This document shows, piece after piece, positions 24,464 to 35,674 of a stretch of DNA of 64,000 bases (the first letter of the stretch is position 1; each line of letters opens with the position of its first letter). The notes below the pieces were generated by a model that searched no databases, was not told where the DNA came from, and saw only the letters and a program-made list of their open reading frames with translations. Origin of the DNA: Magicicada septendecula (taxonomy: Eukaryota > Arthropoda > Insecta > Hemiptera > Cicadidae); assembly GCA_034769895.1 (NCBI GenBank), contig CM068372.1:432653958-432717957 (forward strand), given 5' to 3'. The translations under genes were made by a program, and so were the position numbers.

Positions 24464-24519
24464 AACGCGCGCGCGCGCGTGTGTGTATCTGTGTGCGCGT
24501 GTGTGTGTGTGTGTGTTTG
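24464..24519. repeat. GC/GT dinucleotide repeat
   Basis: Alternating purine-pyrimidine run (GCGCGC then GTGTGT with interruptions), a potential Z-DNA tract, within the pogo-like element. Confidence 0.9.
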
Positions 24520-25133
24520 TCTTATGGAAGGAAATTGTCAAATACTTTTATGATTGTAACGAAATTATAAGATAATCTGTTTTAAAAGACATTTTTAAAC
24601 TTTAAAGATCTGATAGGCTATAAGAAGGAAGAAATTTTTTTTTCTAATAAATGGTTTAATTGTATATATAGAACACTGTATTTTGATTTTGTAGATGAAA
24701 TTACATCATTTGTATGAGAAATAAAATTTTCTTTAAGCGAAATATGTGCTTTATTAGTCTTGTTACAACCAACCCCTGCAAGTGTTACAACCAACCCCGC
24801 TGTGGGGAAGGTTGTAACATTTTGACTTGAGTTAGTTTCCTTTGCGTACTAAAATAATTATAAATCATAATGGCTGAATATTTAGTACGTCATAAACAAC
24901 ATCCATGGGTATCGGAAACTATGAAAATATTTTTAAAATTATGAAAACTGTCAGAGTTATTAATGACAGAATTTGAAATGTTACAACCTTCCCCGTGTTC
25001 CCCTACGCCAAATTTTTCTCATACAATCTCCTATCCTAACACAAATCCTGTTTATATTTCCTATACTATATAGTATCCTACTACATCATCATAAGAAAAT
25101 CTTGAATTTTATAGCCAATATTTCTACATGCCT

Positions 25134-26495
25134 CAGGGGCGTATATAAGGGGGGCCCAGGGGCCCCGGCCCCCCCCGAAATAATGAATATAAAGAAAAAA
25201 TAAGTAACGTAATCTGAATTATTTTAATGAATCATGCGCGAAGGCATCGCCGCGGCAGACAGTGATAAATCCCCGTATAGGTGATGGGGGTGGGGTGGTA
25301 GTGGTGTGAAGTTCGTGCCAGTTCGGGTTGATTCGGTCCGACTCGGGCTCCCGCCCGGCCATCTGCGCGTGCGGACAACTGAACAGTTCAGTGGCAGCCA
25401 TTGTTTGTTGTTTACGTTTGTTCGACATCTGTTGTACTGAAGTATGGTGGTGTTTTAAGTGTTAATGTTTACGTACTTTAACAGTATATTGAAGTTGGCC
25501 GTAAGTGAACCACAACTGTAATGAAGAGGCAAGCTTCTATTCAAAACTTTTTCGCCAAAAAACCAAGTGTAAATAAGCCTGTTGGTGACAGTCCTGAAAT
25601 CGGTAGTGTTACGAAAGGACAAAGTGCAAATAGGCCTGACGGTGACAATGCTGAAGTCGGCTGCATTGGTAGAATTGCTTCTTGTGATGTCGCTACTTCG
25701 AGCTCAAATAATGTAGTTCCGGTTATGGAGGATAGTAGGCCTAATCAAGTAAGGAAAAATATTTATGATATTGGAAACTTAGTTAGACATTGGAGACATT
25801 ATAGTTAGTGACGATGAAGTTCTTGATAAGTTTGCAAGTGTACCAAGAAACCTGGTCTTTGTTTCATAACCATTGGTCTATATAAAAAGTGGAGTTCCTT
25901 TTTATGTATTCTTTTATGTATTCTTTTTATTGTCAGTTGGATAAACGATTAATAAAACAAATTTTGTTGCATTGTCAAACAGTCACTTTATTAAACCTTC
26001 TTTTAAGGTCTCTCCAAAACAATACTCAAAACAGTCTTTTGAATGATAGTTGATAAAACACACACATGCGTGTATACACAAAAAGAAAAAAATAGGGGTC
26101 TTGGCAATTTATACATACATGACAGAACAAAACAATATTTATAGCTATAACCCCTCCAAACACGATAATCACAATCGCGTATTTCACTCTTTTAGTTCGG
26201 ATAAGTGTTTACAGATGAGACATTGTTAAAATCTTGACCAATGTTTGAAATATAGTAACAGATCTTTTCATCATTTGGTTTGTTTAAAAATAGATATATT
26301 TTTTATGATTTAATGTCAACAATAAAGAAGTGTGATCTCGGTAAAGTAAAAGGGGCATTCAGCGCAAATTACCCTCTGAATATGAGCAGCAAAACTGATA
26401 TAAAGTATCATGGGGTGTCTACTTAAAATTACTTAACCTAACCTTACATTAATCTTGGCCCCCCCCCCCAAAAATATATTCTATATTCGCCACTG
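25134..26495 (+). mobile_element. Internally deleted hAT-like DNA transposon
   Basis: The left end CAGGGGCGTATATA and the reverse complement of the right end CAGTGGCGAATATA match at 12 of 14 bases, and both ends continue into G-rich runs, typical of a widespread hAT group. The 1362-bp interior keeps only the transposase N-terminus (25521-25808). A flanking 8-bp duplication is not exact: ACATGCCT on the left resembles ATATGTCT at 26497-26504 on the right with two transitions and a one-base offset, so it is only a candidate. It begins 129 bp after the pogo-like element. Confidence 0.68.
25521..25808 (+). pseudogene. hAT-like transposase N-terminal fragment
   Basis: The open frame begins MKRQASIQNFFAKKPS, the lysine-rich start seen in many insect hAT/ZMYM-type transposase-like proteins. 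It continues with a Ser/Pro/Gly spacer that contains a duplicated phrase (KPVGDSPEIGSV and RPDGDNAEVGCI) and ends at 25808, where internal deletion has removed the zinc-finger and catalytic regions. A 25-60 bp upstream leader and a good ATG context support the start. With no catalytic region it is a remnant, not a functional enzyme. Confidence 0.6.
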
Positions 26496-27007
26496 AATAT
26501 GTCTTGTATATTCAATTCTTGTTGCCCATTATCAATCCCTTAGAAAATGAATAGAAACTGCTTCTATGCTTTGTAAAATCCCATTTGCGTTTTTCTGATA
26601 GTCTTCCTTTTTAATAATACCACTTGTTTGTTAATATATATTCGTTATCGGAGATATTACAAGGGAACTTCTGAAAATGACCGCACCTGGTCTGTTAACC
26701 GTGTTTGTTACCCAATAGAGTATTCGTTCACAACCGGTCATGAAAAAAATGTTTTTTCTATACAAAACTGCAGCCTTTTATAGCCATATGGAAAGTAATC
26801 TAAAATACGTCCTGGTAGGTAGTTTGCTTACTGGAGATTGCAGATAAAAAGTAATGGAGTACGATCACGTATACCATTAGAAATACAGAAGCGAGTATTT
26901 GTGAATAATGCTCTATAGACAAGCTTACAATTTAATGTAATTCGTATTTTTTCAAAAACTAAATTTAAATCAGAATTGCATAAGCCTAGGATTCAAAAGT
27001 GAATAAC
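26496..27007. other. AT-rich DNA without a recognised gene
   Basis: Nothing recognised. Confidence 0.6.
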
Positions 27008-27247
27008 AAGATTCAGATGTTTTGATAGTTCTTCTTTTTTCACAGCACTAAATTAATATAGATTATTAAACTTTCACTTGTGAACTTACTTCGTTTCCTC
27101 CCGTACGCGTTTCGGCGTGATGCACGCCTTTGTCAGCGGTGTGAGACAAACTCTGACGAAGGCGAACATCACGCCGAAACGCGTACGGGAGGAAACAAAG
27201 TAAGTTCACAAGTGAAAGTTTAATAATCTATATTAAGATTCAGATGT
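27008..27247. mobile_element. Fold-back element with 13-bp flanking duplication
   Basis: AAGATTCAGATGT is present at 27008-27020 and 27235-27247. Between the copies lie two inverted arms (27053 to about 27137 and about 27152 to 27236) that are nearly identical over about 68 bp and diverge toward the centre. Read outward-in on the matching strands, each arm contains CTGACRA, a GGCG...CGCC stem and GAAAC, resembling the conserved core of a hammerhead ribozyme. One extra A before stem II departs from the canonical core. No coding capacity. Likely a small non-autonomous element. Confidence 0.75.
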
Positions 27248-28229
27248 AACAATTTTTACAGTTTACACAAATTAAATTTCATTAAATTTGTGAGCCATGC
27301 AAGAGACGGAAACTTGAAGCATTTATAACATCCGATTACGGTATAAATAGTTTATATGTAGAATTTCCGAGTATACTTGAAAATTACATTGCACATGTAA
27401 GTTACTAACACATGGATGTGTAGACAGTCGTAAAACTATTATTATTTTTTACGTAATGTTAATATCTCTATATACGTATACAAGTATATATACGTATGTG
27501 TGAAAGTGCCTTTATACGTGTGCACTGTAGCCAAATAACATACAGGAATTATGTTGTTGTGCAGAAGTCAGTGTAATATTCTACGGGTTACACATAATCG
27601 ATAAATCGTGGGCAATAATGGGATAATAAATCGGCACACATTTGAGTACCCGCCTTACCAGCCACCCACACACCAACACCCACCCATTCAAATACACGCA
27701 CGCGCGCGCATACGCGCAGTCAGGAGATTTTAAAAGATATGAAATTATCCAGCTGCATGGTCAGTAAAGTCATAAAGTGGCCAGCAATAGTTGCGACACC
27801 TTTGACTCGCATCCATCATAAAGGCAATATGTCATGACGCACAGGAATTGTCTGTAATTAGAATTGGGCCGCAACAGAACCACTCGCCCACCACCAGTGA
27901 CAAATATTTTTAGCTCATTTTATTAATACATAGTTTTTTATTGAAATAAACAATCTAATGTAGAACGCACTTTTGAAGACAGAGATGTTATGAAAATGTC
28001 TGATTTAGACAACAAAAAATATTCCTGTAAATGCGAACGCCGACTTCGCCTTTCTTCTTGTAATATTTCGCGCGTCGGGATATTTTCCACCTTCGAGTCC
28101 ATCGTCGTACCACTGCAGTGCATTTTGTGCCGACAGTTACCGTGATCCTTTAATCGTTTAAACGGCTCGGGATTACGTTTACAGCCATGGATGTGCTAAT
28201 GGCTTGTATGGATAAACAGAAAGAATATT
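27248..28229. other. DNA without a recognised gene
   Basis: AT-rich with a short CA/CG-rich patch near 27660-27715. Open frame 27938-28123 (minus) has no recognisable motif. The 5' end of the R1-clade element probably lies in or after the last part. Confidence 0.5.
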
Positions 28230-29200
28230 ACGTATGTAAGCTGCTACTTTAAACCAAATGAGCGAATCGACAGTTTTAGAGCTACGATGGACAGACTTGA
28301 GGATGTTGTAGCAAAAATGGAACTAGAAATTTTTATGGCCAACGATTTCAATGCTAAAGCTGAACAAAACTTTAAGAAAAGAGAGTCGTTGAGACGTCAT
28401 TTAGGCTGGGTCTGGTAGCGCTTAATACTGGAAGGCAGTCTACATTCAGTCGAACCTGGATGTTGAAAAACTATTTTAGCATCGGAACGTCTAGCACCAA
28501 TGGTACGGCAGCGGATGGGAGGAAGTGTAACGGAGGTGGAACCACGTAAACCACGCACTAGGTGGAACACGGCGAGGGAGGATTTAGAAAAGCTCTCTAC
28601 AGTATTACAAGGGGGTTAACGCCCCATCAAGAGATGGTGCAGACTCTGAGGGAATCGAAAATTTGGGATATTGCAGAGGCAGTGGTCGATGCGGTGATAA
28701 GATTGATACAACAAGCGCCATGAATCTGTGCTCAGAAAAAGACCCCGAAACAATACGCGGCCAGTCTACTGGTGGACGGAAGACATTGCTGTTCTCAGGA
28801 AAAAATGCATTCAGTTGAGGAGGAAAATTTAACGGGCACGGAGAGGAGGGAGAATACCCGAGCTCAGAACAGCAGAGCGTAAAGCAGATAACCTTGTTGT
28901 AAAGCAATGGAAGAATAAATGAAAAGGATCCCAGAAGACTAGGATATAAAATTCGAAACCCACAAGCTTGAAGCTTTTTCATGAGAATAGCCACATAATG
29001 TAGAGAGGATGCAAAACATCATAGATGTGTTTTCTCCAAGTCACCAAGTGAAGAAAACCGAGAGTAAACGATGAAGCTCGTAGAAATCCCGATATTCGAC
29101 GAAGACGAATTGATGCTAGCAGTGGGCTCCTATAAACTCAAAAGGCACTAGGGATTGACTGCATACCAGCAGATGTGCTGCAGGCCGCAACCATTCGTAT
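28230..29200 (+). pseudogene. R1-clade LINE endonuclease and N-terminal reverse transcriptase remnant
   Basis: From 28230 one frame reads VSCYFKPNERIDSFRATMDR and then ANDFNAKAEQN, which corresponds to the R1 endonuclease block normally containing GDFNAKS. The expected glycine before the aspartate is an asparagine here. A stop ends this frame at 28418. Further along, RPVYWWTEDIAVLRKKC (about 28753-28810) is a hallmark R1-clade phrase before the reverse transcriptase. KALGIDCIPADVLQAATI (about 29135-29195) matches the KAPGPDGIP-type motif at the start of the palm. Several frames are needed to follow it. The minus-strand open frame at 28605-28994 is a shadow of this region. Confidence 0.75.
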
Positions 29201-29600
29201 AATTCTAAATCGGTTAATAACGTTATCCTACGTCTTCCGATCCCTAGTCTCCATTGGTCTCGATCTAACCAAGATTCTTCTTCCAAATCTGGTCTCTCAT
29301 TGCCCGGTTGATGCCTTCTCTCCAACTCAACCTAGGTCTTCCTCTTCGCCTATGATCGTATGTTGTCCATCTCAAAATTTGCTTGGGGAGTCGATTATCC
29401 GGCATGTTTTGCACATGCCCAAACCATCTTAGCTGTTTTGTTTTTATGTCGTCGACAATAGAATACTGTACCCCCATTATCTCCCGGATTCTGATGTTTC
29501 TTACTTTTTCCAGTTTTAACCTCCATGCCGCTCTTCGCCAACAGCAAGATCTTTTGCGTGACAAAAAGGTCTCCGGAGGTTTATCCGAGAGGCAGTATGG
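29165..29600 (-). mobile_element. LINE C-terminal tail inserted into the R1-clade element
   Basis: On the minus strand the frame ending at 29265 contains VRNIRIREIMG, QLRWFGHVQNMPDNRLPKQI, RRRGRPRLSWREGINRAM and DQIWKK. A second frame (29116-29325) continues with WLDRDQWRLGIGRRR. This is the conserved C-terminal tail of insect LINE reverse transcriptases and a different family from the tail at 18.6 kb. The flanking plus-strand sequence is R1-like on both sides, so this is an insertion of roughly 0.4 kb. Exact ends and target duplication were not resolved. The frame break shows that it too has decayed. Confidence 0.75.
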
Positions 29601-30232
29601 TTTTCTGAGGTGGAGTTTACAGTAGACGGAATTCATATAGTAGTTGAAGCCGCGAGGGTAACCAAATGAGTAAACAACTGGCGACCAGTACGCCTATTGG
29701 TCAGAAATGCAGTTTACTAAGAGAAGTGGAGTCACATGTCATTGTTTGATTCTTTGGAGCATACATTTCGGACACCCAAATATATGTTGCGAATTATTAG
29801 AGATTACCCAAGCAATCAGACATTATTTTATGATGCTGCAGAAGGATGGCGAACTAAAGAGGTCAGAGCGGGACCAAATCAGGGATCGATTTTAGAGCCA
29901 GACGTGTACGATGTTTCATAAATGATTGCATTGTTCGGATAGAAATCCATGAGAATACATTCTTAGTGGGATGCGCAGATGATAGACCCTACTGCAGGGG
30001 CTATAACAGCACGAGATATATAGCTGGCTAATATTCGACTGATGTAAGTTATGCGTCTAATCAATTTCTGTATGTCAGATCACATTTTAAAACTGGCAGC
30101 CGAAAAACCTGGCCAACACCTTACCAATAAATGTCGGGAAAGAAACTGTGCATATTAAATATTCGGTTATAAATCTTGGAATACAAAGCTTAGCTTTTGG
30201 GCACAAATAATATGTGCAACTGATAGAGGTGC
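29560..30232 (+). pseudogene. R1-clade reverse transcriptase palm remnant
   Basis: Begins with SGGLSERQYGF (about 29570-29605), a conserved R1 phrase, then TVDGIHIVV. Another frame (29736-29921) gives HTFRTPKYMLRIIRDY, LFYDAAEGWRTKEVRAG and NQGSIL, the last corresponding to the QGS motif. About 29945-29985 reads NTFLVGCADD, the catalytic YADD box with cysteine for tyrosine. LKLAAEKP and NLGIQSLAFGH follow before the gypsy insertion at 30233. Multiple stops and shifts exclude function. Confidence 0.75.
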
Positions 30233-30237
30233 AACTT

Positions 30238-31847
30238 ATAACATCTGAACTAGTGTTATAACTTAGGGAACCCGCAATAATTGGTTCTGCCAATTATACA
30301 GGCAGCCTTAGTTGTGACGAGCTGGAAATGAATCACAACAACAAAACAATTAATATAAAAGGATTCTGGGAAGGGGAGACTGTTGATTTATGCACTCAGT
30401 TTAGTCGGTACTACTGATGACATCTCTTTATTACATATTGTATTAATTGCTCTACTTAAAATTCTCGACATATATGGTTCAACAGCTTACAGTTTACAAG
30501 ATGATTAAATATTTTATTCTTTCATGAGGGCCCTCAAAATAAGATATACATAAATTTAATTAATTCCACGGATCCGGGATTGAATATAGTATGTTAATAA
30601 TGGTCACCTCGCCATATACAATCTTTAAAATTGTGCCATTTGAATAATGGTTTAAAATTGTGCCATTTGAAGAATGGACTTTATTAATCTTTTTAAAACA
30701 ATAAAGCTTTCAGTTTAAACTTTTACTCTTTTACTACAAATAAGAATACAATTACTGTCAGTACTTAAAATGTCTTAATGTTTTTAATTTAATTGTCTTT
30801 GGTTGGATATAATATTTAGTATTTCATAACCACGGAAGGCTTGCCTCCGTGTCACCTTTTGGATGTCCTCCAGCTCCTCGTTATTCCAGTCCTCGGTCCT
30901 CGGTTGCAGCATGTTTGATGTAGGTCGGGTATCTCTCATTATCTTCGTATCCGGGGATGGTGTAGTCCTGAAGTCTTTTAGATCATTGTGGGTCCTGGTT
31001 CTCTGCTCTTGGCTAACGGGTAGTAATAGCTCGTTGATTTGAAAGATTAACACAAAAGTTTCATTCACCTGTATCTACTTCACATGATTGTTTATTTGTT
31101 GCACTTCACTTTATGGTCTTACCACAGTTTTAATTACATAAGTTTTATATTTTAAGATTTTTGTAGAGATGTCACAGGCGCTAAATTTTCATTATTCTTT
31201 CTTACTCGTTTACAACATATTTATATGAATCGCGGTTCAACTATATTAACGCAACACATTGTTTAATAGTATAAAGAATGCCTCTGTGTCTTAACTGACG
31301 GATTAATCACTTTAGGAAACAAACTATTTTTATCGTTCCACATATCTGCTGTGCGCAGCTTACGGGTTTACCGCTCCATTTCAAGTGGGTGAAAATAGTT
31401 TAGGGGTGGAGTAGTAATCTCGCGACATTTACCAATCAACATAAAAGTAGTTCCATGTTTCTTCTTTATTTAAAGGATTAAAGTTTGACTATTTAATTAA
31501 GCAGAGATATTCTTAGTTACAGACGTTATTAAAATACATTACAGTGGTCTTATTTAATTATTTAAATAATGTCAAAATTTACAAGTATATTTAGTTTGTT
31601 AAGGGGTCGGAAAACAAGTTAATTCTGGTTAGTGCCTGTCTATGCAGGATTAATTAACAAGCTTTACCCTTTCTGTACAATCGTATTTCTTTTATTTTAT
31701 TATTAGACTTTTTATTAAATATTATTATTATTAATGATAGCAATAAGATTTAGTTTAAATGTGCGATTTCATTAAAAATTTAAAATTTCTCAGCCTACAC
31801 ATTACCTATTTATTAATTACCATACTTTTATTAATGAAATCGTCACA
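30238..31847 (-). repeat. 3' LTR of the Ty3/gypsy element
   Basis: 1610 bp, almost identical to 37897-39480. The phrase around AAATTGTGCCATTTGAA is tandemly duplicated near 30628-30680 here but single in the other LTR, which accounts for the 26-bp length difference. In element sense, a purine-rich stretch (AAGCGGCGGAGTA, complement of 31848-31860) immediately precedes this LTR and is the probable polypurine tract. Confidence 0.93.
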
Positions 31848-32357
31848 TACTCCGCCGCTTAAGAAACACAGACTCCGGATAATTTGGTCAGCAATGTACC
31901 GGGAGTATGCTTGGGGATTTCCCGTGTAAAATTTCTCTCACCCGTTTTTCTCTGTATGTAATTACGAGCTGCATAAGTCACTCTCGACTTGCTTATTCTT
32001 ACTATCTATATATATACGTCATAGTTTACAGACTAATTCTAATACTACATAAAATTCACACATTATAAAACATATTGTAAACATTCTAAATTTTTCTTAA
32101 CTCTACTACTTATGACTACTACCGGATTTTTCTTTAGTTGTGAGTTATTCTAGTTATAGAATTACTCTTTAAGTAATTTGTTACTTAATTATTCCTCATA
32201 TTTGATGTCAGCTGACTTCTTACTTTGCTCTACTTTTCGATGAATAGGATTCAAGGTTGATGAGGCCTCGTACCTATTTATACGATTAGGTAGCCAAATG
32301 TTACTCAAGTAGTCTTTTGCAGTTGAGTACAAAACATATACCTTTTTTTTTTTACAT
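31848..32357 (-). other. Gypsy noncoding segment between integrase and 3' LTR
   Basis: About 510 bp after the integrase stop with no coding signature and no envelope-like frame. It ends with the probable polypurine tract next to the LTR. Confidence 0.6.
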
Positions 32358-33743
32358 TTATTTAACTTGCACTCTACTATTTCCTCCTTTGTGATAACGT
32401 TTTATCTGCGAAATATGTGTCCTTCGTACATATTTTTGAGTAGAGGGTTCGTACAGGGCTACAGTTACTGGAGTTAAGTATTTGTGAATTTGATAAGGAC
32501 CGCACCATCGGTATGATAGCTTGGAAGTTGTCTTATCGATTGCACTACTCGTAGGGTGTGTTTTATACATAACTAAGTCACCGATTTGGTACTTTACTTC
32601 ATTATTATTATTATTTCGCTCGTGATATTTCCTTGATTTCGCTAAGTTTGCTCGTAAATTAGCGCGCGCTTCATTCCATATTTTCTTAATATTTTTATCC
32701 CTAATTTCAATGGGTAACAACTCATGTATTTTCCACTTAGTGGATAATGGGTGGTTAGGTTTATACTTGAACAATAATTCGAATGGGGTAGACTTATGTC
32801 CTTCATGATATGCTGAATTAAAGGCGAATTGTATCCAGGATAGGTTCTGGTCCCAAGACGTATGATCGTTAGCATGGTAGGCTATTAAAGCAGATTTTAG
32901 GTTTCGCAAATACCTTTCAGCTATATTTCCTTGCGGACGATACTCTGTAGTGGTAATGTGGTCTATTCCTAGTTTGAAACACATGTTCCTGAATTCCTTA
33001 GACTTAAACTGTGGTCCGTTATCCGACACTAGATGGACTGGAATACCGAATTCTTTAAATAATCTATGCTGTAAAATACTTAATGTGGTAGAAGCTAAGG
33101 CTCGCCGCATGGGGTACATCCAGACGAATTTGCTAAAAGAATCTACGCAAATTAGTAACATTGTATTTCCTGATTTAGAACGCGGGTAGGGTCCTGAAAA
33201 GTCTAAATAAATTTTGGAGAACGGGGTAGCAGGAATTTCTGAGATTAATTGACTTATTTGACTGTTTCTCGCTGGTTTACTGAGTGCACACAACTTACAC
33301 CTTTTCACGAAATTAGCGATCTCACTGTTCATATTTTCCCAGTGATATTCTTTACGAATTCGATGTATGGTTTTATTTATTCCCATATGTGCTCCAATGG
33401 TGGAAGAGTGATAGTATTCCATCAGCATAGGTTTAATAATATCAGGGGCGATTATTCGTAAATATTTTCCGTTCGCTATTCTACAACATAACACTCTCTT
33501 ACTTAATATGTATTTCTCTGACTTATTTCCTTTATCGAGTTGTTCAATAATTGGTCTCAAACGTGGGTCTTGTTGTTGATACTGGGCTAAGTCCGTAAAT
33601 GCAAGAGGAAATTCGGTAATTAAAGTATTAATAATCGGCGTTTCTCTACTCTTGTTTTCGTAAGTATTACTACTCGGCTGGAACATACGCGACAGTGTAT
33701 CGGCAACTACGTTTTGGGTGCCTCTAATATGTTGTACTTTGAA
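32358..33743 (-). pseudogene. Ty3/gypsy integrase (C-terminal part of pol)
   Basis: Integrase would insert element DNA into the genome. In the 442-residue open frame the zinc-binding HHCC motif is at H93, H100, C130 and C133. The DDE triad is at D162 (LDFSGPYP), D222 (SDNGPQF) and E257 (NIAERYLR), all intact. A C-terminal GPY-type segment follows (RWCGPYQIHKYL). The frame is continuous with the upstream RNase H frame except for a TAA at 33744-33746; the 19 codons after it read FKVQHIRGTQNVVADTLSR, the usual RNase H-integrase junction. So this is a separate open frame only because of that stop. The domain itself looks intact. Confidence 0.9.
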
Positions 33744-35516
33744 TTAAAAACAATTTAATCTTAATACCCATCTTCCGATACGACCTAACTGTTTTGGGTG
33801 ATTTAGTAGCCAAGATAATGCTTGATTATCTGTTTCTAACAAAAACTCTTTATGTTCTAAAAAGGGTTTGAACTTCTCAAAAGCTAAAACGATAGCTAAA
33901 CATTCTAATTCGTGTGCGGAGTATTTCTTTTCTTGGTCTGTCAGGGTGCGTGAAGCGTAACTAATAGGTAATCTAGAGTTATCTACTTCCTGATATATTA
34001 CTGCACCTAGGGCTACACTTGAACTGTCTGTCTGCACAACAAACGGTTTTGTAAAATCGGCTAATTGTAGTACGGGGGGTGATATGATGCTTTCTTTTAA
34101 TTTCTCGAATGCGGTTTGGTGTTGCTCATTCCACTCAAATTTAACTCCCTTCTTTCTTAAGGTATTTAGCGGTGCTGCAATTTCGGCTAGATGTGGGATA
34201 TACTTGTGGAAATAATTTATCATTCCTAAAAATCGGGCTATTCCTTTCGCATCCCGCGGTGGTAAAAATTCTCTGATAGCACGGGTTCGCTCGGGGTCTA
34301 TGCTTACCTTTCCGTTGGCTTTTACGATGTGACCTAAAAATGAGAATTGTGTCACAGCAAAATTTACTTTACTGGGGTTTACGGTTAATCCAGCTTTCTC
34401 CAATCGGGATAGTACTTCACGTAGATGTTTAAGATGTTGCTCAATAGACTCGCTGTAGATAACAATGTCATCTAAGTAGTGATACACATATTTAAATTTT
34501 ATGTCATGAAATAATTTTTCTAATAATCTGCTACATACAGAACTACCTTGGGAAATACCAAAGGGTACCCTCGTAAATTGGTACAGGTTGAAAGGGACGG
34601 CAAACGCGGTTAGACGTTTTGGTTCTTCAGAAAGGGGTATTTGATGAAATGCCTGATTTAAATCCATAATGGTAAACATTTTTGCTTTCGTAAAATAATG
34701 AAAAGCACTGTGGATGTCGGGAAGCGGTATAGATTCAAATTCTATCCGTTTATTTAGTTGCCTGTAGTCTACAACTAGTCTTTGTTTGTCGTTACTTTTG
34801 TGTACTAAAAACGCGGGTGATGAATAAGATGACGTAGAGGGTTCGATGACTCCTTGTTCTAACAATTTATTAATTTGGTTCCTCATTGCTTCCATTTTTG
34901 GAGGTGATAACTTGTATGGGGCTAAACGTATTACTTTATTGTCGCTCAAATTTATTTTGTACTCTATCAGGTCCGTCAGTCCTAACTTTGGGGTGAGGAC
35001 GTTGGAGAATTGTTTTATTAAAGTCTGTATGTTCCGTCTATCTTTACTTTCCAGATGACCTAATTCAGATTCGTGATGCTTTAGATGTGTAGAAGTGGTG
35101 CTAGTACTTTCTCTGTTATTCGCATTATCATCCAAGTTATATTTCCGTGAACGATCGAATCCAAAGTAAAATATCTTATCGTGAATATCTAGAATTATTC
35201 CTGTTTTACTGATAAAATCAGCTCCCAATATTAACTCGGGTCCTAACTCGTCGCATACCAACATTGGAAAATACCACGTTAGATTTTTAATTTTTACTTT
35301 AAACGTGATGATAAGTTTTATCATTAAGTTTTGTTTATTAGCTGTAGCGCATCTAATATTTACTGATTGACTGCGTTTAACTAAATTATGTTTAAATAAC
35401 TTATTGGCTAGCTCTTGACTAATTAAACTTCGCGGTGATCCGGAATAAATCAATCCGAGGGTGGATGTAACACCAAGGTCAACTTGTATATACGGTAATT
35501 GACACTTATTGAAATA
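33744..35516 (-). pseudogene. Ty3/gypsy protease, reverse transcriptase and RNase H
   Basis: The N-terminal half of pol. The protease motif reads IYSGSPRSLIS, so the catalytic aspartate expected just before SG is replaced by tyrosine, and ILGADF follows at residues 75-80. Reverse transcriptase has IMDLNQAFHQIPL (first Asp), VPFGISQG and YLDD at 326-329. RNase H has TDSSS (D475), ELECLA (E515) and TDNQAL (D542). An in-frame TGA near 35517 lies upstream of the protease, and a TAA at 33744-33746 ends the frame before integrase. Pol is in the -1 frame relative to gag, consistent with frameshift expression known for this group. The stops and the lost protease residue make this copy defective. Confidence 0.9.
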
Positions 35517-35674
35517 TCATTTATTAATAGCGTTACATTTATCGAAAAATTTTCTAACATAGGGGTCTAATTTTCTTTTGTTATTATTATTAATTTGTTT
35601 TGATTTGTTGTCTCTCAGGGGTTTACCTGTTTTCACGATGCTGCGGAAGACACAGGGTTTCGGATCTCCCTGCC

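Noticed and set aside
24464-24519. Z-DNA regulatory switch
   Set aside because: An interrupted GC/GT repeat inside a dead transposon; no promoter evidence.
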